A stretch of 64,000 nt of DNA from Callipepla californica brunnescens (taxonomy: Eukaryota; Chordata; Aves; Galliformes; Odontophoridae), in the NCBI GenBank assembly GCA_023055505.1, contig JALIRH010000008.1, positions 2,666,001-2,730,000 on the forward strand, written 5' to 3'. Position 1 is the first letter of the stretch. Each line of letters starts with the position of its first letter. The notes below the pieces were generated by a model that saw nothing but the letters and a program-made list of their open reading frames with translations, had not been told where the DNA came from and ran no database searches. This document shows, one piece after another, positions 32,147 to 45,200 of the stretch. The position numbers were made by a program, and so were the translations under genes.

Positions 32147-35100
32147 CAGGATTGCATTGATGTGCCATTTAGTGCTTCTCTTGGGAGGAATGTAATCAAT
32201 AGAGCAATTCATGATTTTTCAGCATGGAGTCAGATTGACACAGAGTGTGTGTCAGTATGTGAAAGCTGTTTGTTTGTTTTTAAATGAAGCTTTTTCTTTG
32301 GTAGTTATGATGCTGCTATCTCCTTCAGAAGACAACACCAGCTTTTACCAGACCACATCCATATAGTCAGTCATTAAACTATCTGCATTCGTTGTTGTCT
32401 GTTCATAGCAGTGCTTTCCAGGTTATTAGGGAAGCCATAAATAAGTTCCTTTGCCCTGAGATTACTTTATCATTTCTTAAAAGCCACTTATCAGTCAGAG
32501 TTTTATTTACACAGCAAAACAGTTGTGAACGTCTGGGATATGGAAGGTCAGCTGGGAAATATCTGAAGGTAACCATGCTGAATAGAGCAGGGTGAGGTGT
32601 TCTCTGCTTCCACAGCTGCCATTAGCATCACTGTGGGCAATGAGTGTCTCTTCAAACCTATTTGTTGAGCTGTGCTGTCCCAGAGGCAAGTCCAGGCTCT
32701 TCCTTGTAAGTGGTCTCACAAGTGTTGGGAAGCAGGCAAGCTGAGTTAAACTCTGTCATTGGGATGAACAATTCCATTTGTCAGATAATACATTGTTATT
32801 TATTCTTTTATTAGGAGGCACTTCTTCACTCAGCAATGTCCCAGTGATTAAAACAGTATATGAAACATTTACAGTAACTTTCTAACTGCCTGTCCTTCAG
32901 GGAGGGTAGTTTTGTGAGGTTGCATGTTACCTAGCAAGCTGCGCTTCAACAAAACATCCAGTCCTTCCTGGATATTAGTTTTGTCTGCTGTCAGGTCTTT
33001 AGATTTATCAGTTTCAGTTTGAATTGATGCCAGCTGAGATAGTGAAGTGCTTCTTAAATGTTTTGAAGGATTATCACAATTTATTTTGTAACCTATAATC
33101 CTATAACTGAATGCAGCTCTTCCTGAGATGCAGGAAGACCTATAGGAAAAATACTTGTCAACTGGAAACAGGGGTTTGTAGCATCTCCTTTCCTTCATTT
33201 CTGAGCCCTTTTTCTCTGCCATTAAAATCAGAAAATGCTCATAATGTAGAAGGATGAAGTGATAAGCACTAAATTCTGTGCTACTCTCAAGTATTGGAAA
33301 TTACTTTTTGGGTCTGCATTGACTTCTGGGTGCCATTGAATCAGGCATCTGAAGTAAGGAACATGAAAGTGTTCAGAAAATGAGCAAATGCTTTCAAACA
33401 GCCCTTCAGTACACAGCTCATCATCCACGTGTATTCCAAATACTTGTGGGATAGCAAAGGAGTCTAAAGATTTTTGGCAAGTACTATGTTGCTTGGATGG
33501 AAAAACAACTATTGTAACCACTTTTCCTGGGGGATTTCTTGGTTTCCCTTGGTCTCTTTGTATCCATGCAGGCTGTTTGATACCGCTTTTTGAAGAATCA
33601 TGCTTTGCCTTTCTATGTTTCTGTGTTACCGTGTTTGGTTTTCTACAGCAGCGAGGCTTTGCAGCTGATGATGTGCCGTGGAGGACAGAGGGGCAGCAGT
33701 GGAGGTGCTGAGGTGCTGTTACTGCAGGGGAACGAGTGTCACTGTTTGGGATGGGTTTCTATATTGTTAATTGTTGGTCTTCAGTTATTTTGAAATAGGG
33801 CAAAACTCTTTATTGTAAGACATCACATGTTATGTAAATACGTCAGAAAGACTGAGATGCTGTGCGCATCTTTTGAAAATAATGGCCAGTTATGATGAGA
33901 TTTGAAAGGGTGGCATGAGGGAGTTGTCAGAGGGAGAAATGCCTCATGGTTTTTGTTAGTATCTTCCTACCTTCCTGTCCTGCTCCTACACCCATGCCCC
34001 TCCATCTCCGACGAAAGCAGCAGCAAGATTTAAATTGCTGCGTGTTAGAGAGCCCATGCAGAGCTGTGGGACAGCAGTCCGTGGGGAAGCAGGTGCTGTC
34101 GTCTCCACTGCTTATGAGACTGCTGGAAAAAACAAACAGAAGGAATGCAGAAGTGCGCAGCAGTCTCAGTTGGACCTAACACTAAAAAAAGCTCAAGTCA
34201 GAATGGCGATCTGCAAGTTCATGATTCCTGAAAACGTTAACAGTGTTCTTATTCTGGAAGGAAATCTTGAAAACAGGTTAATATAGAGAGAGTAGGTTCT
34301 CTGAAAAGACAGCAGAAAGAACAGCAGAATGCACCAATACATCAGTACCTCCTCAGCCAGCACCGTGAAGCAGTAATCGGGTTGAGGATCATATTTGATG
34401 GCTGATGGCTCTCTCCTTGCAAATGGCCATTTTTATGAATACACCTGTGCTTGCCTTTTCCAAATCCACACGATCCACTTAGGGCATTGACAGGGAAGAT
34501 CCTCGTAATTGAGCAAAATACTGTTAGGTGAGATTTGTTTCTGTTGTTGAGGGGGAGAAGATAGTTTCCCTGCTCACTCTTTGTCATTAGTTCTTAAGAT
34601 AATTCTCTAAGGAAAAAGCTGATGTGCTCATCCTGTCGCACTCAGGTAGCAAGTGGCTGCAGGAGGGGAATGCTCACTGAACAGTGCAACAGGGAACAAA
34701 CTTCTATTCTACTTCACCCATAATAAATTGTGTGAAATACTATGGAGAAATATTTTAAGAAGCGCTTTATCTGCTTTCTTTCTATCAGTCAACTGGGGTA
34801 AAATTCAGCTTGTTTGAGATGGGATGTCAAATTGGACACTGGTACTCTGCAGCACAAACTGAGTATTATGCGTTGACCATGAGCAATCGAGTTACAGTTA
34901 GGTTGCTGGTAAATATCACTGTACTGTTAAATATTTTTAAGGAAGAAGAAAACATAACCTTAAGATAACAGAAAGCCTGGTGAGTCCCACAGGCTTATTG
35001 CAGATGCATTTTAAGTATGAAGCAGAAGATGTGAGAATAGGTTACTGGAAACAAGCCATGTGGGCTTCATTTAAACAATCAGTTTGTCCTGACTGTGCTA

Positions 35101-37243
35101 ACATATTAATTTAGTAAGATGACTATCATGGCATTCCGTTAACAAAGCTAGTATTGATGTGAGCTTTAGAGCTCAATCTGAAGAAAATTGTGAACTGAAA
35201 GATGTCTTGTATTTTCACAGATAAGCATCACAGTTCAGATATTTATTTTTAGGAGCAAATTTATGTAGAAAGAAGACAGTGGAATTTTGTAGAACGCATT
35301 TTGTTTCTTTGAATGGCAGTGCTTAGGCTCCTCCAAACACAAAGGCAGAAGCAGCATACCTGATAAAATGTGTAGACTCGTTTGGGATGCAGGGAGAACC
35401 CAAGAATTGCTTGGACTTGCATGTTTAGGGACAATGGCTTAATTCTTGAGGGTTTTATGGGAGGTAAGAAAGAATGTGACTAAAGGGTATTTTTCTTCAA
35501 AATCGACTGCAGGGAGTGAGAAGGAATTGAGTTGCAGTGTTATGTTGATACAGAATCTAATGTATGCGAATAGGAGCAGTCAGGGTGAGCTGGATTTTCA
35601 GATTGTTCCAGGGGAGTATGGCTCGGTGCATGTAGGTGCCTTGCTCTCAGCCTGGGCAGGAACACTGGTCTTTACAGATCTGCCCAGCATGCTATTTTTA
35701 TTATTATAAATTTATTTACGCGCGTGTGTAAAAGTTTAACTGTGAACAAGCTGTCCAGGCTTTCGTCTTGCAAAAACAGGCTTCTTAATACAGGGCTTTT
35801 CTCGGCGAGGAGCGTTAGGTGGTGTGTAAGTAGAAGTGAGATGTTGATCACAGCCTTGCTGTGCTCAGCTCCTGCCCTGGGCCTATGCCTTGCTATGCCA
35901 CACCAGCAGCACTCGGCCTTCACCTGCTGCCAGCTGCTCTGTGTTCCCAAGTTGAAAACAATGCACCGCTGTTTGTTGGGGTTTTTATTTTTTTTTGTTT
36001 TGCCCTTGTCTTTTTCATGTGAGAAATGGATTTGAACTGGGTTTGGAGGATGTGAGAAAGGAAACTGAAGTGCTTCTCAAGGTCACGTTGCAGCTGAGAA
36101 GTCACTGCAGTGTTTCTTTCAGTGTCATTGCCAGAGGCAGCTCCTGGTTCTCCTGAGTCCGTGCAAAACTCTCAGACAAAACTTTGTCTTTTACACAGAG
36201 AATACTCTTCGTTTCAACTTAGCTCTGAAAAGGCCAGAAAGGACAATCTGAGAACAGGAGATATGTCCCAGCTGAGATGGTAAGGCAGGACTTGGCACTG
36301 AGTATGTGCACTTCCATGAAGACCTGCAAGGAGCTGAGCGAGTAGTCCTGTGGTGTTGTCACGGCTGTCAGTTGTGGCAGCTGAGTTTTCCTGAGGTCGT
36401 CTGTCCCAGGGGTGTTTGGGGTATGCATTTCTTTACTGTTGTTAGACATCATGAATGATGGTCATCACCAAGCGAGCTGAAAGACATGCGGCCAGAAGCT
36501 GGTAGGTGTCCCAGTCTGGAGAAAGTCAGTGTTATTCCTTGAGCTCGGTTGCTAATTCAGGCAGGCTTTGCCAGCTGATTTTGTGAAGTCTGGCGAGGCT
36601 GAAACTTTATACTCCATCCTGAACAGTGTACTCTATACTTGGTTCCCACTTCATATGTTCTGAAATACGATGTTCTTTTTTCTTATTATGGGAATTTTAG
36701 TCAAAGCAAATAATAGAAAATGAAATTACTTTAGGTAGGTTCCTCCATCTTGATTTTACAAGTTGCTTAGACCATGTAATGATTCACAATGATCCCTGTG
36801 AGTGATTTTCCCCTTGTGATTGCAGGGTTTTTTTGTCTTCCATACTTACTGAGTTTATTGCACTTAAATAGAAATGCAAGAGTTATGTTTTGGAGCTGAA
36901 GATGTAAGCAGATCATTTTTTTTTTTCTTTGTGTGAGTCTAAACTTGGAATTGGTTTCCAGATATTTCATTTTGTAGAACTAAAGCTGTGCTATCCTTAT
37001 CTTTTCTTTTTTTTTGGGTGCATCTGATACGTTATTCTGAGCCCTGGTTATTAATTGACAGATGAGTTACGCTATGATGGCACTTAAAATGCACAACATG
37101 TATTTCTGAAGGCAGTCGTTGCTATAGCAACTTTCTAGTAGGTCACTGGCAGTGTTGTGTGCGTGTGTGTGTATGATGTGGCTGTTAATGCAGGCTAATA
37201 CTGATTGAAAAATGAGAAATGTAAGAATGAGAAGGTAGCCCTT

Positions 37244-37261
37244 CCCCCCCCCCCCCCCCCC
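37244..37261 (+). repeat. C18 homopolymer
   Basis: Eighteen cytosines in AT-rich intronic sequence, flanked by more pyrimidines. Length is unreliable in assemblies. Confidence 0.9.
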
Positions 37262-40200
37262 TCTTCCTTCAACCCCCTCCAAAAAAGGCCATGATAATTT
37301 TGGTAATGTTTAGTTAAGATATTGCATGCATTGGCAAGAAATTGACTGTCATCTGTCATAATGAGATGCTTTTGTTCTATTTTTGCAAAGATTATGAGGG
37401 GCAAATTGCCTTAATCTCATTCTGTTTTTCTTTTGACATCTTTGGTGTTCGTTTAGAAAAGGAATTTGTGTTGAATTATCAGAAAACAGTGCCCGCTGTT
37501 GAGCAGAAGGATCTATTTTTAGGGACAAAAAGCTTCATGGGACACTAGAAGTGGAAATTTTGGAAAGCCATTTTTCTTCCTCATCTTTAAGGCACTTCAG
37601 TGCGGTGCATTTGCAGTGCAGTGCTGGTGAGGACCCGTGGTGCGCTGGTGGAACAGGGGATGAGCTGCTTCAAGGAGCTGGTACCAACACCAGCAACATG
37701 GAAACAAGTTTAGGAACTGCAAGATGACTTCATGGGTTATGTAAATGGGCAGAAAGACAAATGCTAGTGCAGGTACAGTGCAGGAGGGAACTGTGGCAGC
37801 TGCAGGCCAGGTCAGCGTGTGCAGGAGAGGTTGGGGGTGTTCACCGGGGCTGAAGATGCTGCTCCTCGCTGACCTCCCGTTACAGGTTGCTCTGAAGTGT
37901 AACTGATAGTACTGTGCAAATGCCATTTTTTTGCATTGGTATTCTTCTTCGAAATAGATCTCGAATGGGAGCAATTCTGTTCCTTGCGCAGATGTGGGTT
38001 TGGGTGTTTTTGGAATAGTATTATACTGATTTAAGTAGAGGTTGTTCATATGTCCTTTAGAGAGATCAGCTTATAGCCAGGGTAGTGTTTTCAGTCCCGA
38101 ATTAACAATTTATTAAGATACTTGAAAAAGTTTCGTTTCAAGTAACACATTCCAGTAATAAGTAAAAACAATGATGAGTGTAGCAAGTATTTTATGATAC
38201 TGTAATCCATTTCTGTCAAATTGTAGTGCCGATTAAAGACCAAACAAATGTGTAAGAACTGAGTTTTGCTGTGAGTTGACTCTTACCGTTTTCCAAAAGA
38301 CATGAACAAGTCCCACTTGATTTACAGTTGAGCCAGCAAGGTAGAACAGGTCTGTTGGCTGAGTGGAGGTGGTGGCAGATGATGGTAGGGAGGGCGGTAG
38401 GGATGAGCTGTTGCCACCTTCTGCTTTATGCCCATTTTCCTCTCTTTCCATTCACTGGTTCATGGGGGCTCAGAGCAGAATCAGGGCAGTTGTAATGGCA
38501 GAAGCAGGATCAGGAGGCCAGGAGTGGGAGGAAGGAGCAGAGACTGCTTTTCAGCAGCACCAACCCAACAGTTGGGTTCAACCGTTGCATGAAACCTCAT
38601 CCCAAGGGTATTGAAAACATGTAATCATGTTCTCTGTGCTTTAAGAACTTGGTTGCTGCTGGTGCAGAGTGTTGATTTAACTTCTGAAAAAATCTTCCCC
38701 AACATTTTTAATTATTCAAATGGTTGTTGAATGCTTTATTAAATGATCCCATTGTGTATACTGTTTACTCTGGAAGAGCTTGATTTACTTTAGCCTCAGG
38801 GGTGAAGGCGGTGCTTAGAGATTAATGTTTAAATTTGGATATTTTTATGGGAAGTGGAGGAAGGAGCAGGGAGAAGAGGAAAGGAAACTTTATGTCTTTT
38901 GTGTACCTTCTGTAGGAATCATTCTTAAAGGAAGTGTTCCCTTGTTTAACTCCCAGGGTTACAGCTTTCAGTTTGAACTTACTCTTATCTCATGGGAGTT
39001 GAGAATCTGTTCAAAGAAATGCTTCAAAACATTCCCACTCTTGCTCTTACAGCCTGACACTTTCAAATGTCAATTAGTGTATGTATTTTTGTTTTGTGTA
39101 GCTGTGTAAAAGATACTGAAAATTCCTATCTGCGCAAAGTACAGAAGCTTCTCTGCAAAAAAACAAGAAGTTTTCCAGGGGAAAAATAACCTCTCGTGTG
39201 GATCAGCTGCTGGAATTTCCTCTCTCCCTGGAGATCCTGAGCTTCTGGTAATGGCAGTTTCTCTTGTCCAGGGCTTCTGTTATATTTCACTCTGTTTTAC
39301 CAGCAGTGCTTGGAGAACTTGAACTTTTCATTTTCGGCATCTTGCATTTGATAGTAGAGGCATGATGATTCCCTTTTCTTCCCCTCATCCATTACTTTTT
39401 CTTCTTACCTTAGTTTCTCATTCACTGGGAGGATGCATGTAAGCAGGTTTGATACCAGCAGGCCTGTTAGCGACCATCTTCATAACTAACAGAAATCTGT
39501 GAGGGGCAAGTATTCTTCTGTTTAAGTTGTTGAAGATTACGTGATCTGTACTCAGAATGCTGACCTTAATTTCTCCTAAATGAAGCTGTGACCTTCTGCT
39601 GCCTCTGAAACCAACCAGATAGCACTAGATCCCCAATGCCCAGATTTATTTATTTTTAACATGTTTTCTTTGTGTCAGTATAGCTTCAGGATTCTGGGGT
39701 GCACTTCTTCCCTGTTGTGGGTCTTCCAGAAATGTTGGTTTGTGCAGCACAGCTTGAATCCATTCTTGAGTAATTTGTTAGCTTGTCTTCTGTAAGGCAG
39801 CTGCTGCTCTGTTTGGAGGCTACTGGTAGTTAGTACTGTATTGTCCACCTCAGTTCACAGTCTCATTTAATAATCCTTAGAGATCAGGATTGGGATTTTT
39901 TTTCCCATAGAAACGCAAAGGCTTACTGTTTGGGTTGCCAGAAAAGCCCCCTGTGTTTGTACTGAGCCAAGAGGAAAAGCAACCATAGAAAAAGGCGAAG
40001 AGGAAGAAGGTGAGAAACACTGAATGTGTTCTTCTGCGGCCAGTGGAATTGTTGAAACCTGTTTTGGTAGTTTTGCTGGTACATTCCTTGCTGCAGTTAA
40101 CACAGTGCTTTCCTGCTGCCCTTGCAGGCTGCCTGCTTGTGTGAAGGCTGCAGCCTGGGCTCTGCCATGCCATGCCTTACTGGGTAAGCAGGACACATGG

Positions 40201-41601
40201 GTGGCTCCCAGTAACAGGATGGAGGAGTGGCACTGCTGAGCTGACCTCCTGTCTGCACCTTCAGCATCTTTCCAGAAGTTATCTCTGGAGTACCTGTCCT
40301 GTCAAGTATGGTTTTGGAATTTGCCAACACATCAGAAAATCATAGAGGTGAAGGGCAGATAGCCATGTGGTGTATGAAGTCCTGGGGAAAAGGCGTTTCT
40401 TGTCTGGTATGTGTGTGTCTACTTCTCTGTTCTTGCCTTTCCTCCCTGTGTTTCAGATAAAACCTGTCTGGTTTTAGAGACCAGTTTGGAACTGGGGTCT
40501 CTGCTGGTTCTGCCGTCATCATTCCTCAGCTGGTCCATTGAACGAGCAGTGAAATAAGTAGTATTTGGAAGCATAATTTCCCAATAAAGTTTTCCTTTGA
40601 ATGGATTTATTGCTTTGTGGAAGATAGTTTTGAACAGCAATGAATATGCAGTTTCACCCCCTACTGATCCTTCCCAGGGTTGCTGACTAACTGAGATTCA
40701 TTTCATCACCAAACGATAGGAGCACTTCTTCTAGATTATGTAGTGAGCTAAAATAAATCTTGCCTCCAGGTGCTGATTTGTCTGTTCCCTGGGTTTACTA
40801 GTGCTTTGGAATATTCCAGAACTATTTTGAGTTTTACTTAGTATTTGTTAATAACTTCTCCCGTATTTCTGTTACCTTTTCATTGATTCCCTGCACCAGG
40901 TGTGTCGGAGTGCTCATTAGGGAATGCTGGTGGGTAGCTTGTCTTTAATGTCTTCAGTCCTTACAGATTCCTCTTTTTCCGCAGAGCATCTTTATATGTA
41001 GGAGTGCAAAGACTCTTTGGTGCAGGTGGAGTGATATGGAGGTCAGCTGACAGCACTGCGAAAAAGCTGACCAGAATGTGTACCAAACACCTTTAACCTG
41101 AAATAAAGTCTTAGCCCTCAGTAAAGGTGGTAAGTGCTTGTTGTGAGGAGGGGGGGAGAATGCTGATATTCCCTGTGGGGCAGAGAGAAAAGTTATCTTA
41201 ACCGTGGAACTTTGGAGGCAGAGGAAACTGCTGTGTAATAAAGCAACTTTCCCTGTTAAATTCATCATTTAAAGTGGTTGTGAATTTTTAATTTCCAGAT
41301 TGATTTTACTGTGAGTTTTGGATCACGAGCAACATCTGAGAGGTGGAATGGTCCTGTGCTCTGGATTGTTCTGCTGCTTAGTAATTACTTTTGAGTTCCT
41401 GCTGCTGGTCCTGCTGTTTTTCACCCGTATGGTTTTGGGGAAGTCATCATTGGACTTGGAACGATGTTAGTCCGGAATATGTCTCTGCAAGGACTCAACA
41501 TTTGTGTTTAAATTGGGGTTGAATTTAATAACGTCACTGGCAATGTGCTTGCAGGATCTGTTGTTGTTGGGATTCTTTGTTTGTTGTTGTTATTGGTCAG
41601 G

Positions 41602-41620
41602 GTGTGTGTGTGTGTGTGTG
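41602..41620 (+). repeat. (GT)n microsatellite
   Basis: Nine and a half GT units following a TTG-rich stretch. Confidence 0.9.
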
Positions 41621-42189
41621 CATGATGTTTTGTGTTTCTCTTTTTAGCTCCAAAACGGTTTCATGTGTCTGTGGAAAAATACGCTTTTGCTAACCAATTT
41701 GTGATGTTTGGATTGTTTTAAGAGTGGGAGAGGAAAGTATTTTGAGGTATACTTTTCCAGTGGAGGTTTTAGCAGCACTCTGATAGAAGTGGTGAGCTTT
41801 GGCATTTGTAAAACCCGAAGGCACAACCTGCGGCAGAGACTTGCAGGAGGTGTCTGATCAGTCAAAATGCCAATACCCTTTTGTGAAGCAGTGGCTGTAG
41901 GGAAAGTTCTGGATTGATCAGTGAAACAAAGCAGTGCTGAGTGCTCTGGCAGCAAACGCAGCAGTTGTTGATATGCTGCCTGGACGTTATCACTTGTTTG
42001 AATTTCAGGTAGCTGTTGGCTTTGGGACGAAGGGAGTTGGTCTGGGCGTGCAGGGAGCAATAGCAGGGCAGGCTCTAGGAGCAGTCGCAGAGAGGAGCAG
42101 CCAGCAGCATGTGTTGGATGGCTGAATATGGATTTTCAGGCTACAGAATAGATGTCATCTGCATGTTTTAAGAAAATAAAGACTGGTTG

Positions 42190-42247
42190 TATCTTTAGAA
42201 TCTCTTAATAGGCCCTTTCCAACCTAATGAATCTATGAATCTATGAG
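42190..42247 (+). mobile_element. CR1 LINE 3' end fragment, plus orientation
   Basis: The stretch ggccctttccaacctaatga followed by the tandem aatctatg aatctatga matches the CR1 3' terminus, which ends in short repeats related to ATTCTATGAT. Only the last 60 bases or so are recognisable. Confidence 0.6.
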
Positions 42248-45200
42248 GATCTCAGTGTATTAGTGGGTTTGCTCCGCTGCTGTTAAACCATCTTGGTTTA
42301 TACACCTGCCAGGTTTCTTGCTTGTCTGTCTTGAGGTAGTTCTTGGGACATAGAATAGGGTTGTTCAGTCTGTCAGGGTGAAAAGTTCGAAGAAGATTTG
42401 TGGTGTAGAGGAGTCAGATCAGAGCTACAGCGGTGTTTTGCTGATTGCCAGGTTTAGGGGTTCCTGGAGCTGCTTTGTTGATTCATGGTGCATGGCAGGA
42501 TGGAAGGTTGGGGAGCTTTTCCATGGAAGGCTGTAGCTTTGGATTGCTTCAGAATTGTAGTGGTACACGTGGGGTGAAGGTGTGTGGTCTGACATGAGGT
42601 TGGGTTTTCTTAGGAAATTGTTAGGATGGGAGGTAAGGTGTGATTCTGTATTTGGTTTTTGTTGTTTTTTTTTAATAGCTTATTGGCCAAGTTTATCTTG
42701 TCTACCCCTGCTACACATTTTAGCTCTTGTTCAGTTTTCACAAACTTGTTTTAGGAATTTCAGGTGTTTGTAATTGAGGAATTTTAATGCTGCTTCTGTT
42801 AGCAGCTATGTGAACTTAGTTTTCTTAGTGAATATTTGCCTTGACCCTCCGTGCACACCCCACAAACGATGAAGAAGTCTAGCATTAACCACTCCCAGAG
42901 TTCTTCATCCACACGAGACACTGAAATGTTTGTTTGCTGATCTGCACAAACAGTTCAGCAGCTCCTCTTAGCTTTTCTCACTAGTGCCATCTGAGAAGAG
43001 GCAGGACAAAAACGCCCTAAGAATGAGACTCCAAATCGTTGTGAGTTTTCTTCCTTTCTCCAGTGTTATGCATGTCCAGCTCCACTTCTCTTTGTGACAA
43101 TTGCTGGCAGTGCTCCAGATGCAGTGCACAATAGAATGCCAGATGTCCACAGCAGCACAGAGAAAATTACAGATGGGTAAACACTCTTTGGAGGTAGCAT
43201 AAAAATCTATTGATGCTGCTTCTGGTGTGCCTGTACACTGTCTACAAACGTGGCCCGTTGTGCTTTGTGCCATTCACAGATGAAAACTCAAAGCTTTTGT
43301 GTCCCTCTGAACATGTCTGACTACACGAGGGACTCCTGCTGTCCCCAAGACGTGGATTATTTTGCAGTAATAAGTACTTATTCAGTGATGTGCTTGACTG
43401 AGGATTTAATCACTGCGTTTAATTTTTATTATTGTCACACGTGGATTTCAATGAGGATAAACTCACAGAGACATTAAAATAAATGGGGGGCAGGGGAGGT
43501 AAGAAAGGGCATTGAGTTGGTCTAGTTCTTGCCCTTTCCCCTCCAGCAGGCAGTTAGAGTTGTGCCATGTTATCAGACCCAAAGCCTTGTCCAGTTTTCC
43601 AACAGTATCAGTCCTTTAGGAATAAGCTTTTTCCTTAAACTTTCCTTAATCTTTACCTGACGGGAGTGATGCATTTATCTGGGAAAGAGAAAATCTTCAG
43701 TGGTAGATCCTCATTCCTTCAAGCAAACTATCAGAGTGCTTCAACTTGTTCTTACCAAGTTTTTCTCAATGTCTTACTTCTCAGAGAAAAAAGCATTTAT
43801 TCCCCCCTTGCCTTCCTGTTTGTGGCCGTTTGTATGCGCTGAGGAGGACGTCATCCTTCTTCAGTTTTGTCTGTGTCCATTTTTACTGTCCCGGTAAATG
43901 TGCCTCCTAATACTGCACCTCCTGCAGCCCTGGCTTGGCTCCCTACAGCTACCTATGCAAAACCTGGGAACTTGAATGCCATTTTAGTATGCTGAGCTGA
44001 CTTACTGCGAAAGCAAACAAGCCAATATCACTTTTTGCAAAGCATGTTGTTGGGTTAACTCAGCCATATTCTAAAACCTTAACTCAGAGTACAGTGAACA
44101 CGTAGGCTGTCCATATGGTCATTCAGTCTTCTTCCGAGTTCTCATTCCTCATTCTTTTGTTTGAAAGATGACTTTGCTTTCATTTCTGTATGCTAGGCAA
44201 ATTCTCTAGAGAGAGAATTTTTGTCCTATGGGCTTCTTTGTAACTCTCAGTCCCCTAATAATAACATGGAGTTTATCTTAAGTCTCCATCTGAGTCATGG
44301 AAATATCAGTGCAGAGAAAGACTTCAGACTGTCTTTTATCCTCACAATCTGAGGACAGTAGAACCTAATTTCTTTACAGCCCTTTTTTGTTATGTTTAGC
44401 AGGTAGATTAAATAATCCTAGTGGATTGACGACAAGAAGAAAATGATTAATTTAGACCTTAACCCGTGTGTTGGCATAAGAATTTTGTGCCCTATCTCTA
44501 AGTCTTGTGCAATCAGAGCATCATTTGCCATGTGAGTGGCAGCATGCCTGTAGCCCCCAGTGAGCTCAGGCACAGTTGTGAATGCTCAGCGCTGCAGAAA
44601 ATCAGGTCAAGTGTCGCGCCGGGTGTCCGCAGAGCCAGGAGCGGATGAGGAGTCTGCAGGAATAACAAGAGGAAAGCAGGCTGCTTTTCGTGTCTTCAGA
44701 ACGTCAGGTTTACTTGGGTTTTGAAATATTAAGAATAACCCAGCAGTTGACAAAGACAGGACAGTTCTGCTCGTCAGAAAGCTGCATCCTGCAAGAAAAC
44801 ATTTGCAGCAAATCGCCCGATTCATTTCTTTAACATCAGCTGTTGTGGGTGTTGCAAGATGATAAATGAACATAATTGAAAGCTATTGAAACAAACACTG
44901 GGGGTGATCAGACAAAACTGAGTGAAGCGTGTCCTGAACTAAGCTGTTGTGTCATCTTTCCAGTGGAATCTCAGTAGCACAGGCCTTTCGTAGTGCAGGC
45001 ATTAGCTGCTCCCTTCTGGAAATGCCAGCAGGATATACAGAGAAACGGATTGCTTTTGGCAGTTGGCACATTTTTAGAGACAGAAAACCGAGTAGGGAAG
45101 TGTAGTAGTATGACTTAATGCTTGGAGGTCTTTGTCGTTTAAGAGTTTTATCCCCAGCTCTGCAAAGAAGTGATTTGTGTAACCTTTCAGTGTGAGGTCT